Assembly (NCBI GenBank): GCA_910577035.1
Contig: CAJTKW010000019.1
Span: forward strand, 1-48,080
Direction of reading: 5' to 3'
DNA from: an uncultured Acetatifactor sp.
GTDB lineage: Bacteria > Bacillota > Clostridia > Lachnospirales > Lachnospiraceae
DNA length: 48,080 bases
Positions within the stretch are counted from its first letter, which is position 1, and each line of letters begins with the position of its first letter. Made by a program: the position numbers and the translations under genes. The notes under the pieces were generated by a model that worked only from the letters and a program-made list of their open reading frames with translations, was not told the origin of the DNA and ran no database searches. Of this stretch, positions 1 through 8,702 are shown piece by piece.

Positions 1-64
1 TGGGTAATTCCTTACTGGCTGTAAGGGGTATTAACCATAAATATATTGTAGTAGGGGGTATTGA

Positions 65-841
65 ATGAAGAATGAACTATTTGTAACTGCCGGGGAGGTA
101 GCGCAGGAGTTGGGTGTTTCCAAACCATTTGCTTACAAATTAGTACGACAGATGAATGAGGAACTGGAAGAAAAAGGTTTTATCACAATCGCCGGACGTG
201 TCAGCAGAAAATATTATGAAGAAAAATTCTACGTGGATAATTGGTTTCAAAGAAGTGCGGGAAAGCATAAGATGCCGGAGTATTGTGAACTTATTGAAAA
301 AGTAAGAAATCAAAAATATCCTGTTAAGATAAAATTTGGACTTGAAATATGTTACTTCAAAGAGGATGAGACATTTATTGGAGAGATGACGAAAGACCAG
401 GGGTTTGACTTTTTATTAGGCAGCATTCACTTTGTAGATAGATTTGCATTTGATCATAAGCCTGAACATTGGATTGGAATTGATGTAGATACGATATATC
501 GTAGGTATTTTGAAGACTCTATTTCCCTGGCAAAAAGCAAACTATTTGATGGCATTGGTCATCCAGATGCAATAAAACTATTTGGTCATAGACCGTCCTT
601 TTCACTCTTGGGTTACTATGAAAGTTTAGCAAAGGAACTTTCTAATAGTAATATGTATGCAGATCAGAATAGTGGCGTGGCTCGAAGATGTTCAAAAACT
701 TCTTGCTTGGGAATGGATAAAGATTTACTCCATATTTTGAAGAAGAAAAATATAAAAATAATCACATCATCCGATGCTCATAGTCCTGAAGATGTAGGTG
801 ACAAAATTCGAGAGCTTGAAATTTGCGTTGCAAATGCTTAG
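65..841 (+). CDS. Chimeric ORF: integrative-element winged-helix protein fused to truncated PHP phosphoesterase
   Basis: Residues 1-56 resemble the short helix-turn-helix (excisionase-like) proteins of clostridial integrative elements, with the usual run of a VAQELGVSK helix and an IAGRVSRKYYEEKFY tail. From about residue 70 the sequence changes to a PHP-family (histidinol-phosphatase type) domain. It keeps a GLEI glutamate (E94), SIHF (H122), GIGHPD (H166) and a terminal SDAH pair (D237, H239). The N-terminal HxH metal-binding segment that normally opens a PHP domain is absent, so about 60 residues are missing and phosphatase activity is doubtful. A GGGGG ribosome site lies just before the ATG. 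The simplest reading is a deletion or insertion scar joining two genes in frame; a working DNA-binding protein with a relic tail is possible. The first 24 bases could be the tail of an upstream gene, which cannot be tested here. Confidence 0.7.
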   Translation: MKNELFVTAGEVAQELGVSKPFAYKLVRQMNEELEEKGFITIAGRVSRKYYEEKFYVDNWFQRSAGKHKMPEYCELIEKVRNQKYPVKIKFGLEICYFKEDETFIGEMTKDQGFDFLLGSIHFVDRFAFDHKPEHWIGIDVDTIYRRYFEDSISLAKSKLFDGIGHPDAIKLFGHRPSFSLLGYYESLAKELSNSNMYADQNSGVARRCSKTSCLGMDKDLLHILKKKNIKIITSSDAHSPEDVGDKIRELEICVANA

Positions 842-920
842 GAAAAGCAGATGTTTTCCCTTAGCGGTATAAGAGACACGGTGTCAGCAGCATGTAATGT
901 TTTGAACAGGAAGACCAGCT

Positions 921-1076
921 ATGAAAAATTTATTAAGTATATTTGGTAAAAAAGATGAGGGTGAGATTGTTAGCAAATCGGGAATTTTAATCAATTCAGG
1001 AGATAGATTTAAAGCACGTATTATTGCTTCTAATCGTCGAGTAGTTAAAGTGCAAAAAGAGAATGGAATTTGCTGA
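921..1076 (+). CDS. Small hypothetical ORF, 51 aa
   Basis: An open frame starts MKNLLSIFGKKDEGE and ends VQKENGIC. The ribosome site is weak (AGGAAG, about 8 bases upstream) and no family was recognised. The stretch from 842 to 1341 otherwise contains only a second weak ORF of 29 codons (1097-1186, start MSVIEEVRFRM) and AT-rich DNA. Either small ORF could be a remnant of an element deleted here, or a small partner of the downstream SIR2 gene; the sequence does not decide. Confidence 0.3.
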   Translation: MKNLLSIFGKKDEGEIVSKSGILINSGDRFKARIIASNRRVVKVQKENGIC

Positions 1077-1277
1077 TAGAAGAAGGGTAAACTGCAATGA
1101 GTGTGATTGAAGAAGTGAGATTCCGGATGGTTCACAGGAAACAATCGATATTGCGTGCAATTTTGTTTAATAAAAATATTTTTTAAATATATAATGCTAA
1201 ATATTCGGTACTGCATATAATCAGGATGTGACTTACTTATAAGGATAATGTGACACCCAGAAATACGAAGAGTCTGG

Positions 1278-1306
1278 TTGAGAAATCAAGCGGCGTGCAG
1301 TAAATA
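1278..1306 (+). promoter_or_regulatory. Possible sigma-A promoter for the Mrr-SIR2 gene
   Basis: TTGAGA (1278-1283) and TAAATA (1301-1306) are separated by 17 bases and lie about 36 bases before the start codon. Both hexamers are imperfect. Confidence 0.3.
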
Positions 1307-1341
1307 GTATGCTGTAAGCAACGTAAGAGAAAGGGGAAAAT

Positions 1342-3114
1342 ATGTTTTTCTATTTTGACGAAAATGATAACAAGGTGCAGGTACCGGGTTTCGAGCAGAC
1401 GATAAAACCAATTCTTATGGCGTTGAAGGAAAAAGAGGGCCGGGCAACTATTATGGAATTAAATGAAGCGGTGACCAGAATTATGAATTTGCCGGAAGAT
1501 GTTTTAAGGATTACGCATAAGGGATCGGGTAAGCAAAGTGAAATGGAGTATCGTATAGCATGGGGAAGAACATATCTGAAAAAGTATGGTCTGATCACTA
1601 ATATATCCCGGGGAATTTGGGGCTTTACAGATAAGTTTGACGGAAATATAGATAAAATTGACGTGGAGGAAATTCTGCGAAAAGTAAGAAGTGAAAATGA
1701 CGATAGTAAGTCGGAAAAAGATGCACTAACAGCGTTTGAATCTGCTCTTGCATTTGAAAATATGGTGAGAGCATTACTTCAAGAATTGACAGGAGAAAAT
1801 AAAAAACCGGTTTTCTCCACTTCTGCTGATCTCGGATATGATTTGATTTTGCCTGAAGGAATAGAGGAAAGCCATGAAGAAACGAAATGTATTATAATAT
1901 ATATGAGTACATCAAAGAAAAACTCGCCAGGTTTCTATGAACGAGCAAAGAAAAAAATTGGGAATTGTGTGGGAGATGGAAAAGTTTTACTGATAACAAA
2001 TGCCGTAGTTGATGAGGCCGTTAAAAATAATTTTGACAAAAATATAGTAATATGGGATAAGGAAGAGCTGCTTAAACGTATTGAGCCGGAAGCTTCATAT
2101 GTACAATATCTCATCAATCCCCAGCAAGCGCTGATTGAAGATGTAGTTAGTCAAAATAGTTCAGATCAACAAAGCGGTATTGAGCAGGACAGATATATCA
2201 AGCAGATAAAAGCTGCCTTTCGTAATCAGGATGTAGTATTGTTTTTGGGAGCGGGTATTTCCATAGATGGGGGCGTACCGCTATGGGGGACCTTGATAAA
2301 GACGCTGCATGTTTATATGCTGGAAAGGCTGACTAAGGATAAGGCTTTAAGTTTTAAACAACAGGAAATGATAAAAGAGCTTGCTTCTGATAATGAGATG
2401 GAATCTCCCTTGATACAGATGAGGTATATACGGGCAGAATTTTCTGACGAAGAATATTATAAACTGGTACATTCCGCGTTATATAATGGGGATATTAATC
2501 TTGACACAGCACTTTTAGACGCGATTGCCAGGATAAGTACACCGCAAAGAGGATATTCCGGAATAAAAAGTATTATTACATATAATTTTGATGATTTGTT
2601 AGAAAGGAAGCTTAGACAAAAGGATATTCAATATAATATTATTTCAGGGCAAGGAGACAGACAGTTAGTAGATAAGCTGAATATTTATCATGTTCATGGA
2701 TATTTGCCAAGCGAGTTTACTGATGTCCCGGATGAGCCCAACCTTATTTTTTCTGAAGAGGATTATCATAGGGTTTATCGGGATGCGTATTCCTGGTCAA
2801 ATTTAACACAGTTAAATGCGCTGAGAGAGAATACGGGTCTTTTTATTGGGTGCTCACTGACAGATCCTAATTTGAGAAGGCTTCTCGATGTGGCGGCCAG
2901 AAGTGGTGAAACTCCAAGACACTATGCTTTTTTAAGAAGGAAAAGATTTGGAAGTAAAGAAAAGGGACAAACTGTAAACAAGGATATGATGGGTTTATAT
3001 CAAAAGATAGATAATAATATTAAAAAAGCATATTATCAGAAACTCGGATTAAACATTATCTGGATAGATAATTTTGATGAAATTCCTGTTATTTTAGACG
3101 GATTTCTCCGTTAG
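1342..3114 (+). CDS. Mrr_N - PD-(D/E)XK-like - SIR2 fusion protein, candidate anti-phage effector
   Basis: A 590-aa cytoplasmic protein with three parts. Residues about 12-96 look like the winged-helix N-terminal domain of Mrr restriction proteins (AWGRTYLKKYGLI, then RGIWGFTDKF). Residues about 130-245 look like a restriction-endonuclease-fold domain, with GYDLIL (D167) followed by E180-T-K182 as a candidate D...ExK site. Residues about 285-590 are a SIR2-like domain: FLGAGIS (301-307) binds NAD, YNFDDLLE holds N415, and YHVHGYLP holds H452, the residues needed for NAD hydrolysis in defence SIR2 proteins such as ThsA and DSR2. FIGCSLTDPN (501-510) is the usual late motif. The RBS AAAGGGG sits just before the ATG. 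No helicase or Argonaute partner lies nearby. Domain identities rest on motif reading; the defence role is inferred from the architecture and the mobile-element neighbourhood. Confidence 0.85.
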   Translation: MFFYFDENDNKVQVPGFEQTIKPILMALKEKEGRATIMELNEAVTRIMNLPEDVLRITHKGSGKQSEMEYRIAWGRTYLKKYGLITNISRGIWGFTDKFDGNIDKIDVEEILRKVRSENDDSKSEKDALTAFESALAFENMVRALLQELTGENKKPVFSTSADLGYDLILPEGIEESHEETKCIIIYMSTSKKNSPGFYERAKKKIGNCVGDGKVLLITNAVVDEAVKNNFDKNIVIWDKEELLKRIEPEASYVQYLINPQQALIEDVVSQNSSDQQSGIEQDRYIKQIKAAFRNQDVVLFLGAGISIDGGVPLWGTLIKTLHVYMLERLTKDKALSFKQQEMIKELASDNEMESPLIQMRYIRAEFSDEEYYKLVHSALYNGDINLDTALLDAIARISTPQRGYSGIKSIITYNFDDLLERKLRQKDIQYNIISGQGDRQLVDKLNIYHVHGYLPSEFTDVPDEPNLIFSEEDYHRVYRDAYSWSNLTQLNALRENTGLFIGCSLTDPNLRRLLDVAARSGETPRHYAFLRRKRFGSKEKGQTVNKDMMGLYQKIDNNIKKAYYQKLGLNIIWIDNFDEIPVILDGFLR

Positions 3115-3408
3115 CTGTGATAGGATAAAAGTTTTATGAAGCGGGGAGGGAAAACCTGGAAAATAAAGCGAATAGTTTTACATCGCACACCAGAGAATTG
3201 CTTATGAATAAAGTTAGATTATTTAGACGGCATGTTTTAGAAGTTTGTGACTGCGGGTGATAATAAAGATAGTGTTGCCGTCATGGACGTTAAGCAGAAG
3301 AGCAGCAGGGAAAAATCTTCAATTTTTCTTTTCTTAAAAAATGTAACTAAAATAAAATCCTGATGACGAATGTTTTAGAGTTTCAGATCAATAATGGGAG
3401 GAATATAA

Positions 3409-3909
3409 ATGTCAAAACAAAAATTAATTATTATAGCAGGCTCTCCGTGTGTGGGGAAAACGACAGTGACAAAAGAACTTTTTACTACTTATGAAAACAG
3501 TGCTTATTTCGATGGCGATTGGGCATGGTGTGTCAATCCGTTTTCGGTGGATGATCCCAGATTGAGAAATGGTGATAAAACAATGTCGTTTGCGTTATCT
3601 ACATATTTAAATTCCGGTTTTGATTATGTCTTTTTTTCATCGGTGGTTGTTGTGGATAAAACAATTCGTGAAGCGATATTAAAAGATATAACAGCAAAAG
3701 ATTATTCTGTTATTGGCATTACCCTGACCTGTTCAGAAGAAACTTTGCGTGAACGACACAAAAAGCGTGGAGATCAAAATGAATGCTCTTTTTTCTGGCT
3801 GCATTTAAAACCATACGAAGGGGATTCTGTTATCAATACAGATAATAAAAGTGTTCAGCAAATAGTTGAGGAAATAAAAGTCATTGTAGATAGTGAAGTA
3901 AGTGAATAG
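3409..3909 (+). CDS. P-loop nucleotide kinase-like protein
   Basis: A 166-aa single-domain P-loop NTPase. The Walker A loop GSPCVGKTT (11-19) follows a hydrophobic first strand. A lid-like arginine-rich stretch (ETLRERHKKRG, about 112-122) resembles small-molecule or nucleotide kinases of the AAA_33/cytidylate-kinase type. The substrate is not evident. The RBS GGGAGGAA lies before the ATG. Its stop overlaps the GTG start of the following acetyltransferase by one base, so the two are probably co-translated. The 294 bases upstream of this gene contain no convincing ORF or RNA. Confidence 0.8.
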   Translation: MSKQKLIIIAGSPCVGKTTVTKELFTTYENSAYFDGDWAWCVNPFSVDDPRLRNGDKTMSFALSTYLNSGFDYVFFSSVVVVDKTIREAILKDITAKDYSVIGITLTCSEETLRERHKKRGDQNECSFFWLHLKPYEGDSVINTDNKSVQQIVEEIKVIVDSEVSE

Positions 3910-4412
3910 TGGAAATTGAAACAAATGATTTAATATTGCGAACTGTGGCTGAAAACGACATTGAGGAAATCGCAAGAATGTGGGAGTATCCACATGAAAC
4001 AACGATAGACAAGGCCTACGAAGCATTAAAGTACATGGAAGATACCCATAGACAGAATCGAAAAAAGGCAATCTGTCATTTATGTTTAGGGGGTTTTCGA
4101 AAGCAAGGGCCAAATGTGTTAATAGGATGGTGCGGACTGGACGGAGAAGCTGAAATAGGAAAAACAGTTCTTTTTTATATGATTGATGAGAAATACCGTA
4201 ATCGAGGTTATGCTACACAATGTGCTATGGAATTGATAAAATATGCGTTTGAAAAGATGGAATATGATATAATTTATGGAGGATGTGCAAAGAGCAATGT
4301 AGAATCATATAAAGTAATGCAAAAGGCTGGAATGGTTCAAAATTCCTTTTATGAAAATGGGGATTATATTTTTGCGATTGATAAAGAAACATTTTTAAAT
4401 TTCAAAAGGTGA
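3909..4412 (+). CDS. GNAT family N-acetyltransferase
   Basis: A 167-aa GNAT protein, RimJ/RimL-like in outline. It starts IETNDLILRTVAEND, has the acetyl-CoA loop EKYRNRGYATQCA (about 94-106), and the late SNVESYKVMQKAGM segment typical of the family. The start is a GTG whose G is the last base of the upstream kinase TAG stop, indicating translational coupling. The acceptor is unknown. Its AT-rich codon use matches the kinase and differs from genes beyond 7 kb. Confidence 0.85.
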   Translation: MEIETNDLILRTVAENDIEEIARMWEYPHETTIDKAYEALKYMEDTHRQNRKKAICHLCLGGFRKQGPNVLIGWCGLDGEAEIGKTVLFYMIDEKYRNRGYATQCAMELIKYAFEKMEYDIIYGGCAKSNVESYKVMQKAGMVQNSFYENGDYIFAIDKETFLNFKR

Positions 4413-4456
4413 AAGGAGTGCAAGTTTTAAAATACAGTCTGTTCCCTATATGAGTG

Positions 4457-4503
4457 GCCAAATTGCCGGGATTTGCTTTAATAAATGTGTGTCAACATTT
4501 TGG
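4457..4503 (+). repeat. Copy A of a 47-nt promoter-like direct repeat
   Basis: It matches 6821-6867 at 39 of 47 positions without gaps, counted by eye, with weaker similarity for about 30 more bases. The core is CGGGATTTGCTTTAATAA, where copy B has a perfect TATAAT. Copy A has no gene of its own downstream on the plus strand. The remaining DNA from 4413 to 4620 shows nothing else except an 8-bp inverted repeat, CTGTTCCC (4439-4446) and GGGAACAG (4502-4509). Confidence 0.6.
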
Positions 4504-4628
4504 GAACAGAAAATCGGTAAGCCGTAATAAATGATGTCGTTATATAAAAGCAGCGTGTATTTGCATAGGACTTAAACAAATGAAGTTAAGAAGAACAAAG
4601 GACACGCCGGGTTCGAGTGATGGATAAA

Positions 4629-4665
4629 ATCCCGGAAGCGCCGATAAAACCGGCGTTTCCGGGAT
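4629..4665 (-). terminator. Intrinsic terminator after the MerR/TipAS gene
   Basis: A 15-bp GC-rich stem with one G-T pair (4629-4643 with 4651-4665) and a 7-base loop. On the minus strand it is followed by TTTATCC. It lies 31 bases past the MerR gene stop. Confidence 0.75.
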
Positions 4666-4695
4666 CGCCTTATGCCTGCTGGCTCTTAGATGGTG

Positions 4696-5574
4696 CTAAT
4701 AGTTTTCGGAAGCGCTGTTCTCCGAGTAATAACGGAACGCTTTTATCATATAATCAGAAGCCCCTTTTCCATATTTGCTGTCAGTCATGCTTTTGATATA
4801 ATCACTTGAATAGGTGTCAATAAGAACGTTGATACAGGGCTTATCGGGGGATACGCCGGCGCTGTTTTTCCGTATAAGCTGCAACAGTTCATCTACTATG
4901 GATTGTATGTAAGGGGAGGAAACATCTTCTGACAAATCAGCGGTTAGTCTGCCATATAGTATATCAGATTGCTTTCCGATTTCTTTCACTTCTTCCGTTA
5001 ATTGTGTATCCATGAGTTCAGAGAAATGCGCTAAATTATGTTTCATAGCTTCGGTGTACTTTTCAATACTGCCGAATTGTTGAATCGCAAGTTTAGCCAC
5101 CTCTGCTTCATCATCTTTGGTTTTCTGAATAAACATATCAAAATTTTCAATACTTCCCCAATGCTTGATAACATCATCAGCGCTGTTATTTTTAAAATCC
5201 TCTAAAGCGGTGATGTAATCAGAGAGGTCAAATTCCTTAAAACTCATACATGATTCTCCTTTCTCTAAGCGGCTAAGAAGCTGTATAAGTCTGTCTGTCC
5301 GATTGCGCTTCAGCAAAAGCAATTCCCTTTGCCTTTTAAAAGCCTTAATTCTGTCAAAGTCTGGTTTTTGCAGAATTTCTTTAATTTCTTTCAGCTTAAA
5401 GCCCAATTCCTTAAAAAACAGGATTTGTTGCAGCTTTTGCAAGGCCTCATCATTATATAGGCGATAGCCGGATTCGGTCAATTTGCTGGGCTTTAACAAT
5501 CCAATCTCGTCATAGTATTGTAATGTTCGTGTGCTTATGCCTGTTAATTCTGCAACTTGGCTTATGGTTCGCAT
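4696..5574 (-). CDS. MerR family regulator with TipAS ligand-binding domain
   Basis: A 292-aa regulator. The MerR winged helix spans about residues 1-70 (ISTRTLQYYDEIGLLKPSK and GYRLYND are diagnostic). A dimerisation coiled coil follows (about 75-115), then a TipAS-like antibiotic-binding domain (about 130-285; FGSIEKYTEAMKHN, and a GKGASDYMIKAFRYY end). Proteins of this type sense drugs or peptides and activate resistance genes. The start is placed at 5574 because AAGGAGC lies 8 bases upstream; an in-frame ATG at 5607 lacks such a site. Two acetyltransferase genes lie just upstream on the same strand and are possible targets or operon partners. Confidence 0.9.
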   Translation of the reverse strand: MRTISQVAELTGISTRTLQYYDEIGLLKPSKLTESGYRLYNDEALQKLQQILFFKELGFKLKEIKEILQKPDFDRIKAFKRQRELLLLKRNRTDRLIQLLSRLEKGESCMSFKEFDLSDYITALEDFKNNSADDVIKHWGSIENFDMFIQKTKDDEAEVAKLAIQQFGSIEKYTEAMKHNLAHFSELMDTQLTEEVKEIGKQSDILYGRLTADLSEDVSSPYIQSIVDELLQLIRKNSAGVSPDKPCINVLIDTYSSDYIKSMTDSKYGKGASDYMIKAFRYYSENSASENY

Positions 5575-5666
5575 TCTTATCAGCTCCTTAAATTTGTGAA
5601 GAAGCAAGACAGAGATTGCCGGCTTATTTCTATTCTGCTCCTATGAGAAAAGAATACAGTATCACG

Positions 5667-6185
5667 TTACGTGGAAGTCAATGCTTTTTGTTCAAAAATT
5701 ATCATATTACATCTGCTCCACAACTCGTTTTGATATGAAAATACATCTTTATCAATAGTTCTTTCAATAAAGCCGAGTTTTTCATAACATTGCTTCGCTG
5801 ATGCGTTTTCATTGAAAACATTCAGTTGAACTGCTTTTGCGCCGGTGATCAGGAAGGCGTATTGCAGAGCCAGATTCAGCATTGCTTTTCCGTAACCCTT
5901 TCCGCGTTTTGTTTTATCGACGATGACAAATTTCAGAAAACCGGTATTGTCTGCTGTATTGACAGAATAACAGAAGAAGCCTGCTGTCTGTCCGTCATTT
6001 TCAGTTGCTACATAAGCACTGTCCGTCCAGTCCACTGCATTTTTCTCCAATAATTCATGGAAAGATTTTCGTGTCATGGGGTATGGTAAAAGATTTGCAC
6101 ACCAAAGGGCATGAGTTCTTTCGTTATCAATCCAGGTTGATATAGATTCATAATCTTTGTCTGGTATATAAGGCCGGATTCTCAT
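5667..6185 (-). CDS. GNAT family N-acetyltransferase
   Basis: A 172-aa GNAT protein. The start MRIRPYIPDKDYESI is a typical beta-1/alpha-1 unit. The acetyl-CoA loop KTKRGKGYGKAML lies near residues 90-103, and NENASAKQCYEKLGF near 124-138 is the conserved late segment. The acceptor is unknown. It sits between the MerR/TipAS regulator and another GNAT gene on the same strand, which hints at a small drug-response or stress cassette. Confidence 0.88.
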   Translation of the reverse strand: MRIRPYIPDKDYESISTWIDNERTHALWCANLLPYPMTRKSFHELLEKNAVDWTDSAYVATENDGQTAGFFCYSVNTADNTGFLKFVIVDKTKRGKGYGKAMLNLALQYAFLITGAKAVQLNVFNENASAKQCYEKLGFIERTIDKDVFSYQNELWSRCNMIIFEQKALTST

Positions 6186-6223
6186 AAATGGAAGGTCCTT
6201 TCTCTATTTCATTTGTACATTTG

Positions 6224-6697
6224 TTACAGGCAGTACACCATAATATACTCTTCCTCGTTCTCCCGCACAATCTCAAAACCAGTCTTTAAATACATCTTTA
6301 CCGCATAATTGGCTTTTTGAACAGAAAGAGAAACCCGGCTGTACCCATGTGATTTAAGCAGGGTAAGAATTTCTTTCATCATAGCCGTTCCAATGCCAAA
6401 GCCCCGGTATTCTTTATAAAGAGAGATTGCCAAAGAAGGCGTTTTATTGTCGAGATGCCCGTAATCATTCATTATGCGAACCCAGACAGCACCGACAATC
6501 TTACCGTCAACCTCTGCCACTAATCCCCAATCATCTTTGGATTCCCCGAAATGTTCAACGTAAACCTGTAATTCGGGAGATGTAATAATGGTTTTGGGTG
6601 GAGGCTCGATGCCCTCCGGAACAAAGATTGCTTCATACAAAAAACAATCCAATAACGGATACTCCCGTTTTTGTATTTTACGTATTGTTACGTCCAT
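6224..6697 (-). CDS. GNAT family N-acetyltransferase
   Basis: A 157-aa GNAT protein starting MDVTIRKIQKREYPLLD. It has VDGKIVGAVWVRI, the acetyl-CoA loop YKEYRGFGIGTAMM, and a C-terminal KANYAVKMYLKTGFEIV. The start at 6697 follows an AAGGGG site; the frame stays open further upstream, but that extension does not look like a GNAT N-terminus. It is first of three minus-strand genes ending with the MerR/TipAS regulator. Confidence 0.85.
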   Translation of the reverse strand: MDVTIRKIQKREYPLLDCFLYEAIFVPEGIEPPPKTIITSPELQVYVEHFGESKDDWGLVAEVDGKIVGAVWVRIMNDYGHLDNKTPSLAISLYKEYRGFGIGTAMMKEILTLLKSHGYSRVSLSVQKANYAVKMYLKTGFEIVRENEEEYIMVYCL

Positions 6698-6818
6698 GGC
6701 GGCCCCTTCGATTCTGTATTTTACACATATTTTAGCATAATTATCAGATATTGTAAAAACAAAACCTGGCAAGAACAAAACCATTCGGTTGAACGAGGCT
6801 AAATCGGACAAAAAGGGG

Positions 6819-6846
6819 TTGCTAAAATGACGGGATTTGCTATAAT
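6819..6846 (+). promoter_or_regulatory. Extended -10 promoter of the chemotaxis receptor gene
   Basis: TTGCTA (6819-6824), 16 bases, then TATAAT (6841-6846) preceded by TG one base before (an extended -10). It lies in the 316-base gap before the receptor gene, giving a leader of about 160 bases. Nothing else was recognised in that gap except repeat copy B. Confidence 0.65.
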
Positions 6847-6867
6847 AAGTGCGTGGCAGCATTTTGG
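6821..6867 (+). repeat. Copy B of the 47-nt promoter-like direct repeat
   Basis: Matches 4457-4503 at 39 of 47 positions in the same orientation. It contains the -10 element of the receptor promoter. The two copies bracket the MerR/TipAS-GNAT-GNAT block. Confidence 0.6.
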
Positions 6868-7013
6868 CAGTGAAACGCCACAAGCCATCATAGGAATGGA
6901 AGAAAAGGTGCCAGCCACTGCATAAATATGTAAAAGCAGACAGCAATGGCAAAGGGCATGCCAGGCTGGATTAACCTGAAAGGATGAAAAGATAACGGAG
7001 GGACAGGACACAT

Positions 7014-8702
7014 ATGAAAGAGGGCAGGGGAAAAAACAAACGTATCGGGAAAAAGGTTGGTAATGTAGTAGTTATAATGCTGGCTGTTGCCATTGTTTTT
7101 GCGGTGGTAATCTGCGTTAATATGTTCAATTCCCTGATCAGAAGCCTGCAGGAAAAGATTTGTACGAACGGCACGAGTATGCTTGCGTATGAGTTGGAAC
7201 GTATTTCGGCAGAGGATAATATAAATCAGGTTCTGGACGGATTGAAGGAACGCATGGGTTGTGAGTTTACCATATTTGAGGGCGATACGAGAGCATACAG
7301 TACGGTGACTAAGGACGGAGAACGCGTTGTGGGAACCAGGCTGGCGGACAACCTGATAAATATCGTATTGAAGCAGGGACGGACCTATGTGGGCGAGGCA
7401 GATATTCTGGGATCTACATATTTGTGTTCGTACGTGCCCACAAAGGGAGAAGACGGCAAGGTTGACGGACTGATATTTGCAGGTATCTCCTTAGCGGACG
7501 CAGAGAAGGAAACTGCCAGGATCATCGAATATGCCATAGTGATTAGTGTGGCGGTGATCGTCGTCTGTATTATTTTCCTGAGTGTATATTTGAAAAAGAG
7601 TGTATCGGGTCCGCTTGGCAAGATTACGCAGGCGGCCATGCAGTTGGAAAGAGGGGAACTTGGGCTGGCTGACGGCAGGGAATATCAAATTGGTGTAAGC
7701 TCCAATGATGAGATTGGCCTTTTAGGAGAGATATTTGAGAAAACCATCGGCAATCTGCGCATTTACATCGGAGAGATTGCAGAAGTGTTGGGAGCGATTG
7801 CGAAGGGCGACCTGACACGGAATACCCGGCGGGAATATACGGGAGATTTTAAAGCGATCAAGGAATCTCTGGAAAGTATTCTCGGTGCTTTAAATCAGAC
7901 GATGGGGCAGATCGCAGCCAGCGCCGGCCATGTATCAGACGGTTCGGACCAGGTGTCTGCAAACGCACAGACTTTGGCCCAGGGGGCTACCGAGCAGGCC
8001 AGTGCTGTCACGGAAATATCAACAACAATTACGGATATTTCAGAAGGTGCAAAACAGACTTCTGCTGCGGCAGCAGAGGTTGGCAGGATTACCAATCAGG
8101 CCGGGGCGCAGCTGAATATCAGCATGGAGAGCGTGAAAGAGCTGAGTGCGTCGATGGAGCGTATTTCCAACGACTCGAAACAGATTCGTACCATTATTGC
8201 AACGATAGAAAATATTGCTTTCCAGATTAATATCCTCTCCCTGAATGCGGCAGTGGAAGCTGCCAGAGCCGGCGCCGCAGGCAAAGGCTTTGCCGTGGTG
8301 GCGGAGGAGATCAGTAATCTTGCGTCAAAATCCGATGAGGCTGCCAAAGCGACAAAGGAACTGATTGAAAGCTCTTCGGCGACGATTGTGGAAGGCGGCA
8401 AGGTGATGAACCGGGTATCGGAGGCCCTGGAACGGACAGGGGAACTTGCCGGAAATGTAACGGTGAAGATGGATCAGGTTGTGGGTGCAGTGGAAAGCCA
8501 GACCCTGGCAATGGATCAGGTGGCTACCGGTATCGAACAGATTTCGGCAGTAGTGGAGAACAATTCTGCGACCAGCCAGGAGTGTGCGGCGGCAAGTGAG
8601 GAATTGTCATCTCAATCCAGTATGTTGAAAGAGTTAATTGGGTCTTTCCGGTTGAAAGTATCAGCGGACAGGACAGGATATTATAAAGGCACAGGGCTGT
8701 AA
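7014..8702 (+). CDS. Methyl-accepting chemotaxis protein
   Basis: A 562-aa transmembrane receptor. TM1 is about 17-38. The outside sensor of about 130 residues is small and single-Cache-like (GCEFTIFEGDTRAYSTV, then TYVGEADILG). TM2 is about 171-193, followed by a HAMP domain (194-250) and a second HAMP-like stretch (251-300, IAKGDLTRNTR). The signalling coiled coil fills the rest, with the conserved tip INILSLNAAVEAARAGAAGK that binds CheA and CheW. No C-terminal CheR-tethering pentapeptide is present. The RBS GGAGG precedes the ATG. No other chemotaxis gene lies in the window, so it is an orphan receptor; the ligand is unknown. Confidence 0.95.
   Translation: MKEGRGKNKRIGKKVGNVVVIMLAVAIVFAVVICVNMFNSLIRSLQEKICTNGTSMLAYELERISAEDNINQVLDGLKERMGCEFTIFEGDTRAYSTVTKDGERVVGTRLADNLINIVLKQGRTYVGEADILGSTYLCSYVPTKGEDGKVDGLIFAGISLADAEKETARIIEYAIVISVAVIVVCIIFLSVYLKKSVSGPLGKITQAAMQLERGELGLADGREYQIGVSSNDEIGLLGEIFEKTIGNLRIYIGEIAEVLGAIAKGDLTRNTRREYTGDFKAIKESLESILGALNQTMGQIAASAGHVSDGSDQVSANAQTLAQGATEQASAVTEISTTITDISEGAKQTSAAAAEVGRITNQAGAQLNISMESVKELSASMERISNDSKQIRTIIATIENIAFQINILSLNAAVEAARAGAAGKGFAVVAEEISNLASKSDEAAKATKELIESSSATIVEGGKVMNRVSEALERTGELAGNVTVKMDQVVGAVESQTLAMDQVATGIEQISAVVENNSATSQECAAASEELSSQSSMLKELIGSFRLKVSADRTGYYKGTGL

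Noticed and set aside
884..1216. 110-codon minus-strand ORF in the gap before the SIR2 gene
   Set aside because: No family resemblance, no ribosome site, and composition typical of antisense noise in AT-rich DNA.
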